The notes: generated by a model not told the origin, from the letters alone. A stretch of DNA of 28,849 bases from an uncultured Lachnospiraceae bacterium (GCA_946627575.1 CAMOVS010000001.1:1-28849), one strand, 5' to 3'. Shown: positions 14,943-23,469, numbered from the stretch's first letter. Made by a program: numbers and translations.

Positions 14943-15402
14943 TTTCGATAAGCTATGTCAGCCCGATGAATCAGGTAATTATGACATGCTGAAACTGGAC
15001 AACCAGCTTTGTTTCCCTCTCTATGCCTGCTCCCGCAAAGTCGTCAGCCTCTACACTCCACATCTGAAAGAGTTAGGGATCACCTACACTCAGTACCTGG
15101 TCTTTCTGGTTTTATGGGAAAAGGACCACATCAGTGTCGGCGACCTGTGTCAGCGGCTCTATCTGGATACCGGAACGGTGACCCCTCTCCTGAAAAAGAT
15201 GGAGAAGGATGGCTTTATCAGCCGGGTTCGAAAAAAAGAAGACGAGCGGATCGTCATTGTCACCTTGACAGATAAGGGACTTTCTCTTAGAGACCGGGCA
15301 GCTACGATTCCCGCCAAAGTCGGCCGGAAGCTTCCTCTGGAGGAAAAAGATGCCCTTCGTCTTTATGAACTGCTTTACAAGGTACTGGGGCAGTGCACCT
15401 AA
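14932..15402 (+). CDS. OhrR-like MarR-family peroxide-sensing repressor
   Basis: A 156-residue winged-helix regulator. The ATG at 14932 lies within the end of the preceding gene and suggests translational coupling. The N-terminal helix reads LDNQLCFPLYACSRKVVSLY, with Cys27 in the QLCF position that is the sensing cysteine of OhrR, followed by the typical LGITYTQYLVFLVLWE. The recognition region is VGDLCQRLYLDTGTVTPLLKKM, then a wing with KKEDERIV. Additional cysteines at 9, 33 and later could form the disulfide of 2-Cys OhrR types. OhrR normally represses peroxidase genes until oxidised, so autoregulation of this operon is the likely role. A terminator follows. Confidence 0.88.
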   Translation: MENDFDKLCQPDESGNYDMLKLDNQLCFPLYACSRKVVSLYTPHLKELGITYTQYLVFLVLWEKDHISVGDLCQRLYLDTGTVTPLLKKMEKDGFISRVRKKEDERIVIVTLTDKGLSLRDRAATIPAKVGRKLPLEEKDALRLYELLYKVLGQCT

Positions 15403-15457
15403 AGGTTTGTTGAACGCCCTGGAAGTGTTAGCCAATAAAGATATTTCATCCTAAAAA

Positions 15458-15503
15458 AGCTGTGAAAAGAAACCCTGATTGTTTCTTTTTCACAGCTTTT
15501 TTT
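15458..15503. terminator. Bidirectional terminator between the redox operon and the YD-repeat operon
   Basis: AGCTGTGAAAAGAAAC pairs with GTTTCTTTTTCACAGCT (one extra T) around a 7-base loop. It is preceded by six A and followed by seven T, so it can stop transcription from both sides. Confidence 0.9.
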
Positions 15504-15572
15504 GCAGATATGATGTTAGTTCAAGTGTCAAATCTGTGCCTGCACGTCTTGAGGAGCGGCCTAAAGCATCGA

Positions 15573-17558
15573 TTACCGGATCTCATCCTCATCTACATCG
15601 TATGTGGTTACCGATGTTGAATCCTCAAAAGAATATTTACTGGTCTCCTTCCTCTTATGACCTGCGCTGTCGTATTCATATTGTCTCCAGGATGATACAC
15701 TGCCGTCCGCATCATAAGATGTCTCTTTTATCTCATTGTCATATTGATCAAACTCTGATTCGGTCCAATCTTTCAGTTTATTAGTATCATAATATGATCT
15801 TTTTACTATGTTGCCATGATCATCATAGGTATATTCAAGTCGGCTTTCCAGCTTTCTATTCTCACCATATGAGTAATATCCTGCATACCTTCCTTCGTTA
15901 TTATACTTTGTCTCTTCTGCTGATAAGACTTTTCCTGAAGCATCATAATTTGTTGTTTCTACTTTATGTCCTTCGGAATCATATGCTGATTCTTCTCTTT
16001 CAAGCAGCTTGTCCTGCTTGTCATACTTTTCTTCTGCAATTTGCTGGTATTTATCATTATATTTATAGATAGAATATCCTTCAACTTCTCCGGACTCCGT
16101 ATAATTAGTTTCTTTCGTTATCGTTGTTCCTCTTATGGTTGAGTATCCATTATTATACTTGTAAGGCTCATACTCTGAGACACTCTTGATATGTTTTCCT
16201 TCATCATAGTAACTGGTGCTTTTCAGTTCAAAGCCTTCCGGACTATTCTCGGATACATCATACCAGGACAATTCACCCTTAAAATAGTGAGCGGAGACAT
16301 TACAGCATCCATATTCATCATACTCTTTATATTCTTCTATGACATCTTTGGAATTACGTTCCGTCTTTTTATATATAAAGTCTCCTCTGAACTCATAGGT
16401 GGTTTTCTTATAGACGGTACCATCATCGATGGCTGTCTCACCTTTTGTTCTGTGTCCCTGTTTGTCGTATTCATAGGATTCCACAGAGCTTACCGTATTA
16501 TCAAAATGATAGTTGGTCTTCTTAATAAGACAGGCTTTGTCATCATATTCATAGGTGCTGATTGTATGGATGTCATCCCCTTTGTATTCAGTACTTTTCA
16601 CAAGCCAGCCCCGGTCGTCATATTCTTCCAGGCCTTTTGATAAATAAGGATCGTCAACCCATTCGTATTCTTCTCTTGTCATTACGCCCTGATCATTGTA
16701 TTCGTATTCGTAGCAATAATCAATCTGTCCGTCTTTATCGTAGGTCTCGTATCTTGATTCATTCTCCCTGTCATCATACCATGAGCAGGATTTCTTATGA
16801 CCATCTTGTGCAAAGGAGGCAGCCTTTGTTTTATTGCCTTCGGAGTCATATTCAATCTCTTGATATCCGGCAGGGCTGTCATCTGCCTCAAAACAGTTCC
16901 ACTTTACTGCATTTCCCTTCGAATCCAGTTCCGCCACCTTGTAATCTTCCAGATTATGATCCAGGTCATAGTAAGACCACCTGATAATATTGCCCTGGGC
17001 ATCCTGCTCTGTTTCTCCACTGTTTTTTACCTTGCCGTTCCCATAGTAGGAGACATATTTTGTTTCTGTCCCATTATCATCATATGTATAATCCGTCCAT
17101 CCTTTGAATGACCCTTCAGGAGTCCAGGAACTGCTCTTAATTAGATTTCCATCCTGGTCGTACTTCTCTTCCCTTTTGCTATAATCATCCACCTTGATAA
17201 TAGTTTTTCCCTTTTTATCAGCGTTAGCTTTGGTTTTCGCTGCTTTCTCCTGGGATTTACCCGCTTTGCCGGAAGAGAGATTCCCATAATTGCGGTATAG
17301 CAGAATTCCGCCAATTATAACGATAAACACTGCAAGAGCTGCCGCTATACCCAGCAGAAAGCTTTTTGCCGCAATACCTTCCTTACCGGGCTTTATCTGA
17401 CTGCTCTCTTCCCTGTATGGCCCATTCTGATAGGGAGAATGATCCTGCTCCGGGTAAGGCTGGCCGGAAAGATCAATCCCCTGCCACTGATCACGGTTAT
17501 TCTTCTTCCCTTCGGGCTTCCCGTCCCTCGAACGGTGATCTCTATAATCTGCTTGCAT
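15573..17558 (-). CDS. Membrane-anchored extracytoplasmic YD/RHS-like repeat protein
   Basis: A 661-residue protein. The first 65 residues are hydrophilic and probably cytoplasmic (rich in Gln, Asn, Arg, Pro). One membrane helix follows (about 66-88, start LLGIAAALAVFIVIIGG). After a Lys/Ala linker, residues 115-661 are an array of roughly two dozen degenerate repeats of about 20-25 residues, with the pattern Y-D-x-x-G-x-x-x-K-x-x-x-Y-D-x-x-G. Examples are YDSEGNKTKAASF and YDDHGNIVKRSYYD. They resemble YD/RHS and related Tyr-rich beta repeats that form wound beta structures outside the cell. There is no sorting signal or toxin domain at the end. Its ribosome site GAGGAG overlaps the stop of the upstream SCP2 gene, 13 bases away. 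Binding partner unknown. Confidence 0.8.
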   Translation of the reverse strand: MQADYRDHRSRDGKPEGKKNNRDQWQGIDLSGQPYPEQDHSPYQNGPYREESSQIKPGKEGIAAKSFLLGIAAALAVFIVIIGGILLYRNYGNLSSGKAGKSQEKAAKTKANADKKGKTIIKVDDYSKREEKYDQDGNLIKSSSWTPEGSFKGWTDYTYDDNGTETKYVSYYGNGKVKNSGETEQDAQGNIIRWSYYDLDHNLEDYKVAELDSKGNAVKWNCFEADDSPAGYQEIEYDSEGNKTKAASFAQDGHKKSCSWYDDRENESRYETYDKDGQIDYCYEYEYNDQGVMTREEYEWVDDPYLSKGLEEYDDRGWLVKSTEYKGDDIHTISTYEYDDKACLIKKTNYHFDNTVSSVESYEYDKQGHRTKGETAIDDGTVYKKTTYEFRGDFIYKKTERNSKDVIEEYKEYDEYGCCNVSAHYFKGELSWYDVSENSPEGFELKSTSYYDEGKHIKSVSEYEPYKYNNGYSTIRGTTITKETNYTESGEVEGYSIYKYNDKYQQIAEEKYDKQDKLLEREESAYDSEGHKVETTNYDASGKVLSAEETKYNNEGRYAGYYSYGENRKLESRLEYTYDDHGNIVKRSYYDTNKLKDWTESEFDQYDNEIKETSYDADGSVSSWRQYEYDSAGHKRKETSKYSFEDSTSVTTYDVDEDEIR

Positions 17559-17571
17559 GTACTATTCTCCT

Positions 17572-18366
17572 CTATTCTTCGGAATGCTTTTTCCTGCGTC
17601 CCACTTTCTTCTTTACCGAATCAGCTACTTCTCCTGCCTTCCCCTTGGCACTTCCGGCGGCTTCTTCCACCTTTCCTTTGGCTGAGCCGACCGCTTCCCC
17701 GGCTTTCTTTTTTACGGTTCCTGCTGCCTTCCCGGCTTTATCCTTTGCAGCGCCGGCGGCTTCCTCCACCTTTTCTTTGGCCGCTCCGGCGGCTTCTCCT
17801 GCCTTCTTTTTCACGGTTCCTGCCGCCTCGCCGGCTTTTTCCCTGGCAGCCCCGGCGGCTTCCTCCACCTTTTCTTTGGCCGCTCCGGCGGCTTCTCCTG
17901 CCTTCTTTTTCACGGTTCCTGCTGCCTTGCCGGCGGTTTTCTTGACAGCGTCTATATGAGGGTGACTCTTTTTCTTAGAATCAGATGCCAAATCGATATC
18001 GCTAGATGAAAGGTCTTCCTCTGCAGAAGCCTTTTCCTCTTCATCCCCAGCTTTCTTCATAGACAGATCTCTTAGGATAACAACTCTGGAAGCATCCCCT
18101 TCAACGCAGAGGTCTCCATATGTACAGGGATCAATCCTGCCGGCAGCAATACCCAGCAAAGTCTCTGCATCTGTACTTATAATGGTGTCTCTGTCATAAT
18201 ATTCAAAAGGTTCGATATGGATCTTTCCGTCATCGATCTCCATATAAAGGGCTCCATGCCCCTCCCCCCATATATTGAACTGAATGGCCACGTGCTCCTC
18301 TATGGCAGAAGCATCCTTGCTCTCATATACCTGGCGAAGTCTGTTCACTATTTGCTCATACATCAT
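17572..18366 (-). CDS. SCP2-like domain fused to ten 11-residue LEA/H1-like repeats
   Basis: A 264-residue protein. ATG at 18366 is chosen because AGGAGG (18375-18380) lies eight bases upstream; a GTG three codons earlier overlaps it. Residues 1-102 look like a sterol-carrier-protein-2 fold (FNIWGEGHGALYMEI, D-G-K-I-H-I-E-P, TIISTDAETLLGIAAGRIDP), a small lipid-binding domain. Then come an acidic Ser/Glu linker (105-130) and ten 11-residue repeats (142-251) such as KKKAGEAAGAA, KEKVEEAAGAA and KDKAGKAAGTV, ending in a basic tail KKKVGRRKKHSEE. The repeats would form a long amphipathic helix, as in LEA proteins or histone H1-like tails. It sits between the permease-GGDEF gene and the YD protein in one operon. 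No signal peptide, so it is cytoplasmic or membrane-surface bound. Confidence 0.8.
   Translation of the reverse strand: MMYEQIVNRLRQVYESKDASAIEEHVAIQFNIWGEGHGALYMEIDDGKIHIEPFEYYDRDTIISTDAETLLGIAAGRIDPCTYGDLCVEGDASRVVILRDLSMKKAGDEEEKASAEEDLSSSDIDLASDSKKKSHPHIDAVKKTAGKAAGTVKKKAGEAAGAAKEKVEEAAGAAREKAGEAAGTVKKKAGEAAGAAKEKVEEAAGAAKDKAGKAAGTVKKKAGEAVGSAKGKVEEAAGSAKGKAGEVADSVKKKVGRRKKHSEE
17614..17910 (-). repeat. Three 99-bp tandem repeats encoding the 11-mer triplets
   Basis: The 11-codon units are arranged as three 33-residue super-repeats (17812-17910, 17713-17811, 17614-17712). Each runs K-K-K-A-G-E-A-A/V-G-A/S-A, then K-x-K-V-E-E-A-A-G-A/S-A, then x-x-K-A-G-x-x-A-x-x-V. An older unit lies just before (17911-17943). 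The first two are nearly identical and the third is diverged, suggesting duplication by slippage or recombination. Confidence 0.85.
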
Positions 18367-18424
18367 ATGGTCCACCTCCTGACCTGTACTTCAGGTTATC
18401 TATCTATTATTTTCCTGATACTGC

Positions 18425-20656
18425 TTATCCCCGCGTCCGGGCTCCCATCCCCTTCAGCTCCTGCTTCCTGTCATACATAAGGCGGTCGGCCCTCTCAAAG
18501 ACCTGATGAAGACTTTCATCATGATCCGGATCAAATTCCGCCATACCACTCGCGATAACGACCTGATTCAGGCTAATATTGTCTTCAACCTGTTGGTTCA
18601 GCCTATCAAGCAAGCTATATCGATTCTCAAGATCTCGTCCCTCAAGCAGAACGACAAACTCGTCACCACCGATTCGGAAGACAGGACTATGCATGTAAAT
18701 CTCGCATATTAGTCTCCCGGCTGACTTTATGTACTCGTCTCCCGCTTTATGGCCCAGGGTATCATTAATATGCTTTAATCCGTTGACATCGCAGATCAAT
18801 AGACCGAAGAATTCCTGTTTTCCTTCTTTTATAGCCCGGTTCAGATACAATTCCTGCTCGGCATAGGCGTGCTTGCTCTTGACGCCGGTCAAAGGATCCT
18901 TGTTGGCCATCTCCCGAACGCTGCCCAGCTCCTTCTCACTCTCTCTTGCTCTCCGGCTCATAAGAGAATAGTTGTTCAGGAGAACCGCCAGAGACAGTCC
19001 CATCAGGCTGATCACCACCAGGATGCTCTTGGCATTGGTGCTGCGGACCACCGCCAGTTCCTTCATGATGATATCATCAGCCCCGGTGCTGACACCCAGA
19101 GAATGATAGTATTTATTGATCTCATCCATGGCTTTTGTAGCCGCATTCATATTGTTCTGGCTCATCCAGACCAAAGCCACGAAAAGGACAAGGGACAAAA
19201 GCCCGATCCAGACAATGATGGAATAACCGAACTTGCCTTCTTCATCCCTTCTCAGGATCAGACGGAAATAGAAGAAGCCCAGTATGGCCCAGATGACAAA
19301 GAGGAAGTAGGTCTCTGTTTCTATGGATCCGCTGGTAAAAAGATTAGGTACTAAAATATAAGCACCAAAGGCGATCATGAAAATAAGGCCGGCAAGACCG
19401 GTTGTTTTCTCCACCTTATCCCCACGGAAATCCGCTGTTTTCCATGCACATGCCGAAACAAATCCATAGATAATCGTGGCGCCGATGGTCGTCACATCCA
19501 CGATCCAGCCGATGGCTGTTCTCCCTACAAATGGAATCAATATGGATATTGCCAGGATCATGTAAACCGCTTTGCCGGGAATACCCTTTTTATTCAGGTC
19601 TGCGCAGCGGGCCGGCAGGATCCGGTCTCTTGCCAGGGAGTAAAAAAGTCTGCTCAAGGCCAGAATATTACCGATCAGGCTGGTGAGAATCAGGCAGAGC
19701 AGGACCGCCATCAGCAGGGTTACTCCTCCATTTCCCATATAATGGCGGGCTGCATAGAAAGCAGGAAGGCCTTCTATCCCTGACAGGTTGCCCCTGTCAT
19801 GTATGTACTCCAGCCAGTTGTTGTACTGGGGCGGATATGCCGTTACGGAAAGGAGAGTAACAGAGATGTAAAGGAGACTTGCCACGATGACTGCTGCCAC
19901 AAGAATCCGAAAAGCCTTTTTCCGATGAAAGGAGAACTCCTCCGTCGCATGGGATATATTCTCGAATCCGATGAAGGCCCATGGTGAGATGCAGGCGATT
20001 CTAACGATCTGAGCCAGGGCGGAATCATCCGGTACATAGGCCGGTGAAAAGGCAGAAGCAGCAGGAATATCAAGCCTCAGCATAGCCACAACAAAACATA
20101 TTGCGATGCCCAGGCAGATAATGGCTGCCATCCCGATCATCATATAGGCCAGGCACTTCTTGAGGAAGATACATGCCAGCCCTGCGAGGGCAAGAGCGGC
20201 AGCAGACAAAAGAAACTCTCCAAAATATACCCTATAGCCAAACAGGGTATACATATAGCCAAACTCAAAATAATTGCCGATAAAATATCGGGCAAAAAGA
20301 GGAAGAGAAGTGACATTGGCCCAAAGAATGGCCAAATAGGTCAGCGCTAAAAACCAGGCCGTCAGAAATCCATGATCATAGCCAAAGGTATCTCTGGAAT
20401 AAGCATAGGCCCCCCCTGCTTCCGGTATACAGCTCATCATATAATAATAGTTTCGGCTGATGACAAGCATGATGATTGTTCCGATCACCATACCAAGAAC
20501 CGATCCCATGGGTCCGGCCTGGGCCAGGTAAGTACTGCCGGTAACCACCAAGGATCCCCAGCCGATGCTTGTACCCAGAGCCAGAGCCCAGGCCGCGGCC
20601 GGCGATAAATAAGGACTGAGGCCCTGTTTATTTATATTAGAATCCATAGTCACCAT
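18425..20656 (-). CDS. APC-family amino-acid permease fused to a diguanylate cyclase (GGDEF) domain
   Basis: A 743-residue membrane protein. Residues 15-470 are a complete APC/LeuT-fold transporter of about 12 helices, with the broken TM1 motif GTSIGWGS (28-35) and IPEAGGAYAYSRD (77-89). Two more helices follow (478-498 and 544-562) and enclose an extracytoplasmic loop of about 45 residues. A short coiled segment then leads to a GGDEF domain (586-743): DPLTGVKSK, metal Asp623 in CDVNGLK, NDTLGHKAGDEY, and an intact GGDEF at 663-667. The RxxD inhibitory site is replaced by YMHS. It should make c-di-GMP in the cytoplasm, perhaps gated by transport or ligand binding. GGAAGGA precedes the ATG. 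First gene of a three-gene operon. The coupling of the halves is inferred. Confidence 0.9.
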   Translation of the reverse strand: MVTMDSNINKQGLSPYLSPAAAWALALGTSIGWGSLVVTGSTYLAQAGPMGSVLGMVIGTIIMLVISRNYYYMMSCIPEAGGAYAYSRDTFGYDHGFLTAWFLALTYLAILWANVTSLPLFARYFIGNYFEFGYMYTLFGYRVYFGEFLLSAAALALAGLACIFLKKCLAYMMIGMAAIICLGIAICFVVAMLRLDIPAASAFSPAYVPDDSALAQIVRIACISPWAFIGFENISHATEEFSFHRKKAFRILVAAVIVASLLYISVTLLSVTAYPPQYNNWLEYIHDRGNLSGIEGLPAFYAARHYMGNGGVTLLMAVLLCLILTSLIGNILALSRLFYSLARDRILPARCADLNKKGIPGKAVYMILAISILIPFVGRTAIGWIVDVTTIGATIIYGFVSACAWKTADFRGDKVEKTTGLAGLIFMIAFGAYILVPNLFTSGSIETETYFLFVIWAILGFFYFRLILRRDEEGKFGYSIIVWIGLLSLVLFVALVWMSQNNMNAATKAMDEINKYYHSLGVSTGADDIIMKELAVVRSTNAKSILVVISLMGLSLAVLLNNYSLMSRRARESEKELGSVREMANKDPLTGVKSKHAYAEQELYLNRAIKEGKQEFFGLLICDVNGLKHINDTLGHKAGDEYIKSAGRLICEIYMHSPVFRIGGDEFVVLLEGRDLENRYSLLDRLNQQVEDNISLNQVVIASGMAEFDPDHDESLHQVFERADRLMYDRKQELKGMGARTRG

Positions 20657-20754
20657 AAATGAAATATCCTTCCCATTCGCAGCGAATATAATACTATTGA
20701 TGTCTGAAAATGAGGCCTGCCCTAAAAGGATCCATGGCCTTGCTGAGTATATTT

Positions 20755-20783
20755 ATTATACCACATGCAAACTTCTATGCCAA
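20755..20783 (-). promoter_or_regulatory. Sigma-A promoter of the permease-GGDEF operon
   Basis: On the minus strand TTGGCA (20783-20778), a 17-base spacer and perfect TATAAT (20760-20755), preceded by TGG as an extended -10. The start ATG is about 95 bases downstream. A small palindrome ATTCGC-A-GCGAAT at 20675-20687 lies in the leader next to the ribosome site. Confidence 0.8.
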
Positions 20784-20806
20784 AACTCTTTCAGTTTATT
20801 CTGTGC

Positions 20807-20849
20807 AAATAAAGATAAACGACAGAGCCTTCCCTCAGGAAACACTCTG
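20807..20849 (-). terminator. Weak terminator after the ABC importer operon
   Basis: On the minus strand CAGAG (20849-20845) pairs with CTCTG, with an inner TTCC/GGAA pairing around a small loop (20823-20849), then a T-rich stretch interrupted by A and G. It lies about 20 bases after the ATPase stop. Imperfect. Confidence 0.4.
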
Positions 20850-20870
20850 CCGCCATCAAAGTCTATTCTT

Positions 20871-21629
20871 TTATAATACACTTTCGAGGAATTGCCTGGT
20901 CTTAGGATGCTGAGGGTAGGAAAACATAGACTGGGGATCCCTGTCTTCCAGAATCTCTCCATCCGCCATGAAGACCACCCGGTCAGCCACTTCTCTGGCA
21001 AAACCCATCTCGTGTGTCACCACGATCATTGTCATGCCCTGTTTGGCCAGGTCTTTCATTACATTGAGAACTTCTCCGACAAGCTCAGGATCCAATGCGG
21101 AGGTCGGCTCATCAAAAAGCATTATCTTCGGTTCCATAGCCAGGGCCCTGGCTATGGCTACACGCTGCTGCTGGCCTCCGGACAGCCTTCTGGGGTATAC
21201 ATCTGCCTTATCGGACAAACCTACCTTATCCAAAAGCTCCACGGCTTTTTTCTCAGCAATATCTTTATCATACTTTCTGACATGAATAGGAGCAAGCATT
21301 ACATTTTCTTTTACGGTTTTATGGGGGAACAGATTAAACCGCTGAAATACCATTCCCATCTCCAAAAGAGCCGCTTTGTGCTTATCAGGATCCATCGCAT
21401 CGACAATCTTACCGTTTTCCGCTTTGCAGAAAAGCTCATCTTCTATATAGATGGATCCTTCCGTAATAGTCTCAAGGGTATTCAAAGACCGAAGGAATGT
21501 TGATTTTCCAGCACCGGACGGGCCGATTATTACAATCACTTCCCCCTGGTTTATTTTCAGGTTGACATTTTTTAATACTTCTAAATCACCAAAGTTCTTA
21601 CACAAACCTTCTGTTCGGATAATCGACAT
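20871..21629 (-). CDS. Polar amino-acid ABC importer, ATP-binding subunit (GlnQ-like)
   Basis: A 252-residue ATPase that powers uptake of a polar amino acid. Motifs are Walker [10 protein letters not shown] (36-44), signature LSGGQ (149-153), Walker B IMLFDEP (169-175) and the switch His in VTHEMGFA. Preceding [16 protein letters not shown] is typical of the GlnQ/HisP branch. AGGAGGG precedes the ATG. It is the last gene of the binding protein-permease-ATPase operon. Directly downstream is the promoter of the permease-GGDEF operon. Confidence 0.95.
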   Translation of the reverse strand: MSIIRTEGLCKNFGDLEVLKNVNLKINQGEVIVIIGPSGAGKSTFLRSLNTLETITEGSIYIEDELFCKAENGKIVDAMDPDKHKAALLEMGMVFQRFNLFPHKTVKENVMLAPIHVRKYDKDIAEKKAVELLDKVGLSDKADVYPRRLSGGQQQRVAIARALAMEPKIMLFDEPTSALDPELVGEVLNVMKDLAKQGMTMIVVTHEMGFAREVADRVVFMADGEILEDRDPQSMFSYPQHPKTRQFLESVL

Positions 21630-21732
21630 ATCTCTTCCCTCCTATATAAACAATAGTTTATACACTTATCAAAACGTTCGGATGCTCGATTCCGTCACCG
21701 TGCCGCTTTGCTTACACGGACGCAATCGGCTC

Positions 21733-22395
21733 CTATTCATATACAGAGTTCTTCTTTTCCAGCGTATTGAATACAAAGGTAAAGAAGGCCGTGATGATCA
21801 GATAGATGATCATGGCAGGGATATAAACCAGCGCCGTGGCTGATGAAGAAGAAATAGCCCGGGTTACTTTGGTCAAATCGGCTAATCCAATGATAGCGAC
21901 CAGGGAAACATCTTTTAATACCATGATAAACTCATTACCAACGGGAGGAATCAGTCTCCGGATTGTCTGCGGTATAATTACCAGACGCATGGTCTGGCCA
22001 TAGCTCATACCCAAAGCTTTGGCTGCCTCAAACTGTCCGTGGTCAATAGACTGAATTCCGGCACGGATGTTTTCCGCCAGATAAGCGGCGGTATTCAAAA
22101 CATAGGCGATAAGGGCAGCTATAAAAGCACTCTGAATCGTCAATGCCCTGTTAAACTGGGGCAGTCCAAAATAAAGGAAGTAGATCTGCATAAGCAGGGG
22201 AGTTCCCCTGAAAAAGAAGATATAGGCACTGCAGGGAAGCCGCAGGATAGGATTCCGCGACATTTTGCCCAGAGCCAGGAAAACACTAAGGATGAGTCCA
22301 ATGCTTACGGAAAGAATTGTCAATATAATGGTCATCTTGGCACCATTCAAAAGCTGCGGCATCCAAATCGACATTTTTACAAATATATCATTCAT
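21733..22395 (-). CDS. Polar amino-acid ABC importer, permease subunit
   Basis: A 220-residue inner-membrane protein of the HisM/GlnP type with about five helices. The EAA loop, where the ATPase docks, reads QFEAAKALGMSYGQTMRLVIIPQ (in two parts: EAAKALGMSYGQTM and RLVIIPQ) and is well conserved. PVGNEFIMVLKDVSLVAIIG in the C-terminal part is also typical. Only one permease gene is present, so it probably works as a homodimer. AGGAG precedes the ATG. The ATPase gene follows after 103 bases, and the binding-protein gene lies 267 bases upstream, with a stem-loop in between. Confidence 0.95.
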   Translation of the reverse strand: MNDIFVKMSIWMPQLLNGAKMTIILTILSVSIGLILSVFLALGKMSRNPILRLPCSAYIFFFRGTPLLMQIYFLYFGLPQFNRALTIQSAFIAALIAYVLNTAAYLAENIRAGIQSIDHGQFEAAKALGMSYGQTMRLVIIPQTIRRLIPPVGNEFIMVLKDVSLVAIIGLADLTKVTRAISSSSATALVYIPAMIIYLIITAFFTFVFNTLEKKNSVYE

Positions 22396-22519
22396 CGTTA
22401 TCTCCTAATATAAATGAGTTACTATTGCTTTATCAGAAATCAGATTCCGGATACTTCCAAATCAGATCAGATCGGGGAGGATCTCTCCCCATCCGGCATA
22501 ATGCGCTTATCTCGCAAAA

Positions 22520-22557
22520 GAATTGCCGGACATGCTTTATGCATCATCCGGCAATTC
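22520..22557 (-). promoter_or_regulatory. Intra-operon stem-loop between binding-protein and permease genes
   Basis: GAATTGCCGGA (22520-22530) pairs perfectly with TCCGGCAATTC (22547-22557), with a further inner ATGC/GCAT pair. On the minus strand it is followed by TTTT. It most likely acts as a partial terminator or 3' protective structure that raises binding-protein mRNA over permease mRNA. A second small hairpin (GGGGAG/CTCCCC, about 22474-22490) lies closer to the permease gene. Confidence 0.65.
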
Positions 22558-22662
22558 AAAAACATGTCTGATCAATACCGGCAAAACCCGCCGGAAATCT
22601 TTTCACAAGTCAAACGTCTGTATCTTCCTGCTAAATATTATTCATAGCAGGGCCAGGCAGCC

Positions 22663-23469
22663 TTATTCCTCTACCTTGATCGGCTCGTCGTTGCCGAAAT
22701 ACTTCGTGGAGATCTCTGCCAGCTTGCCATTTTCTCTAAGATGCTGGAGGCTTGTCTCCATCTTTTCTTTTAAGGTATCATTGCCCTTCTTCATGCATAT
22801 GACGATAGGCTCTTTTGTCGGAGACTGCCATACTGTTTTATAATTGGACGCTTCATCACCCAGATAGTAGGCAGCTACTACGGAGTCTGTACATACGGCG
22901 TCAACACGGCCTGCTTTAAGCTCATCAAAAGCGTTGATTACCTTCTCATACTGTCTGAGTTCCGCACCAAGTTTTTCTTCGTCATTCTGCTTCTGAATAA
23001 TATAATCTGCGGTAGTCTCCATCTGAACAGCTACAGACTTACCGGCAAGATCCTTGATATCCGCAATCTTGGAGTCATTGGGAACTAAAAGGACTGGTGC
23101 ATTGGCAACATAGGGCTCGGACAGTGTATAGTTCTTATCTCTGTCCTCAGTATAGCTTACGCTGGACATAATTGCGTCATATTTGGATGTGTCAACACCG
23201 GCGAATATGCCGTCCCATGCGGTATCAACCAGGACGCACTCCACACCCATATCCTCAGCAATGGCCTTAGCCAGCTCTACATCAAATCCGATCTCGGTCT
23301 TGCCATCCTCATCAAAGTATTCCATGGGAGGATATCCAACCTCTAAACCGATCTGAAGCTTGCTATCATCCAGCAGGCCATTCTCCCCGACTGTACTTTC
23401 AGAACCACAGGCTGCCAGCAAAGCAGTCAGCATGGCACCGGTCAATAATATTGCCAATAACTTTTTCAT
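22663..23469 (-). CDS. Polar amino-acid ABC importer, substrate-binding lipoprotein
   Basis: A 268-residue solute-binding protein of family 3. ATG at 23469 has GGAGGAG upstream (an in-frame TTG at 23484 overlaps that site). The signal peptide ends LLAAC (lipid Cys21), so it is anchored on the outer face of the membrane. EVGYPPMEYFDEDG, GFDVELAKAIAEDMG and SYTEDRDKNYTLSEPY are the usual ligand-site segments of the lysine/arginine/glutamine/cystine-binding group. First gene of the importer operon. A 32-base dyad and a probable promoter lie upstream, suggesting its own control. The exact ligand cannot be read from the sequence. Confidence 0.95.
   Translation of the reverse strand: MKKLLAILLTGAMLTALLAACGSESTVGENGLLDDSKLQIGLEVGYPPMEYFDEDGKTEIGFDVELAKAIAEDMGVECVLVDTAWDGIFAGVDTSKYDAIMSSVSYTEDRDKNYTLSEPYVANAPVLLVPNDSKIADIKDLAGKSVAVQMETTADYIIQKQNDEEKLGAELRQYEKVINAFDELKAGRVDAVCTDSVVAAYYLGDEASNYKTVWQSPTKEPIVICMKKGNDTLKEKMETSLQHLRENGKLAEISTKYFGNDEPIKVEE

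Noticed and set aside
17614..17943. Tandem repeats that could be mistaken for a CRISPR array
   Set aside because: The 33-base units are contiguous, in frame and protein-coding with no unique spacers.
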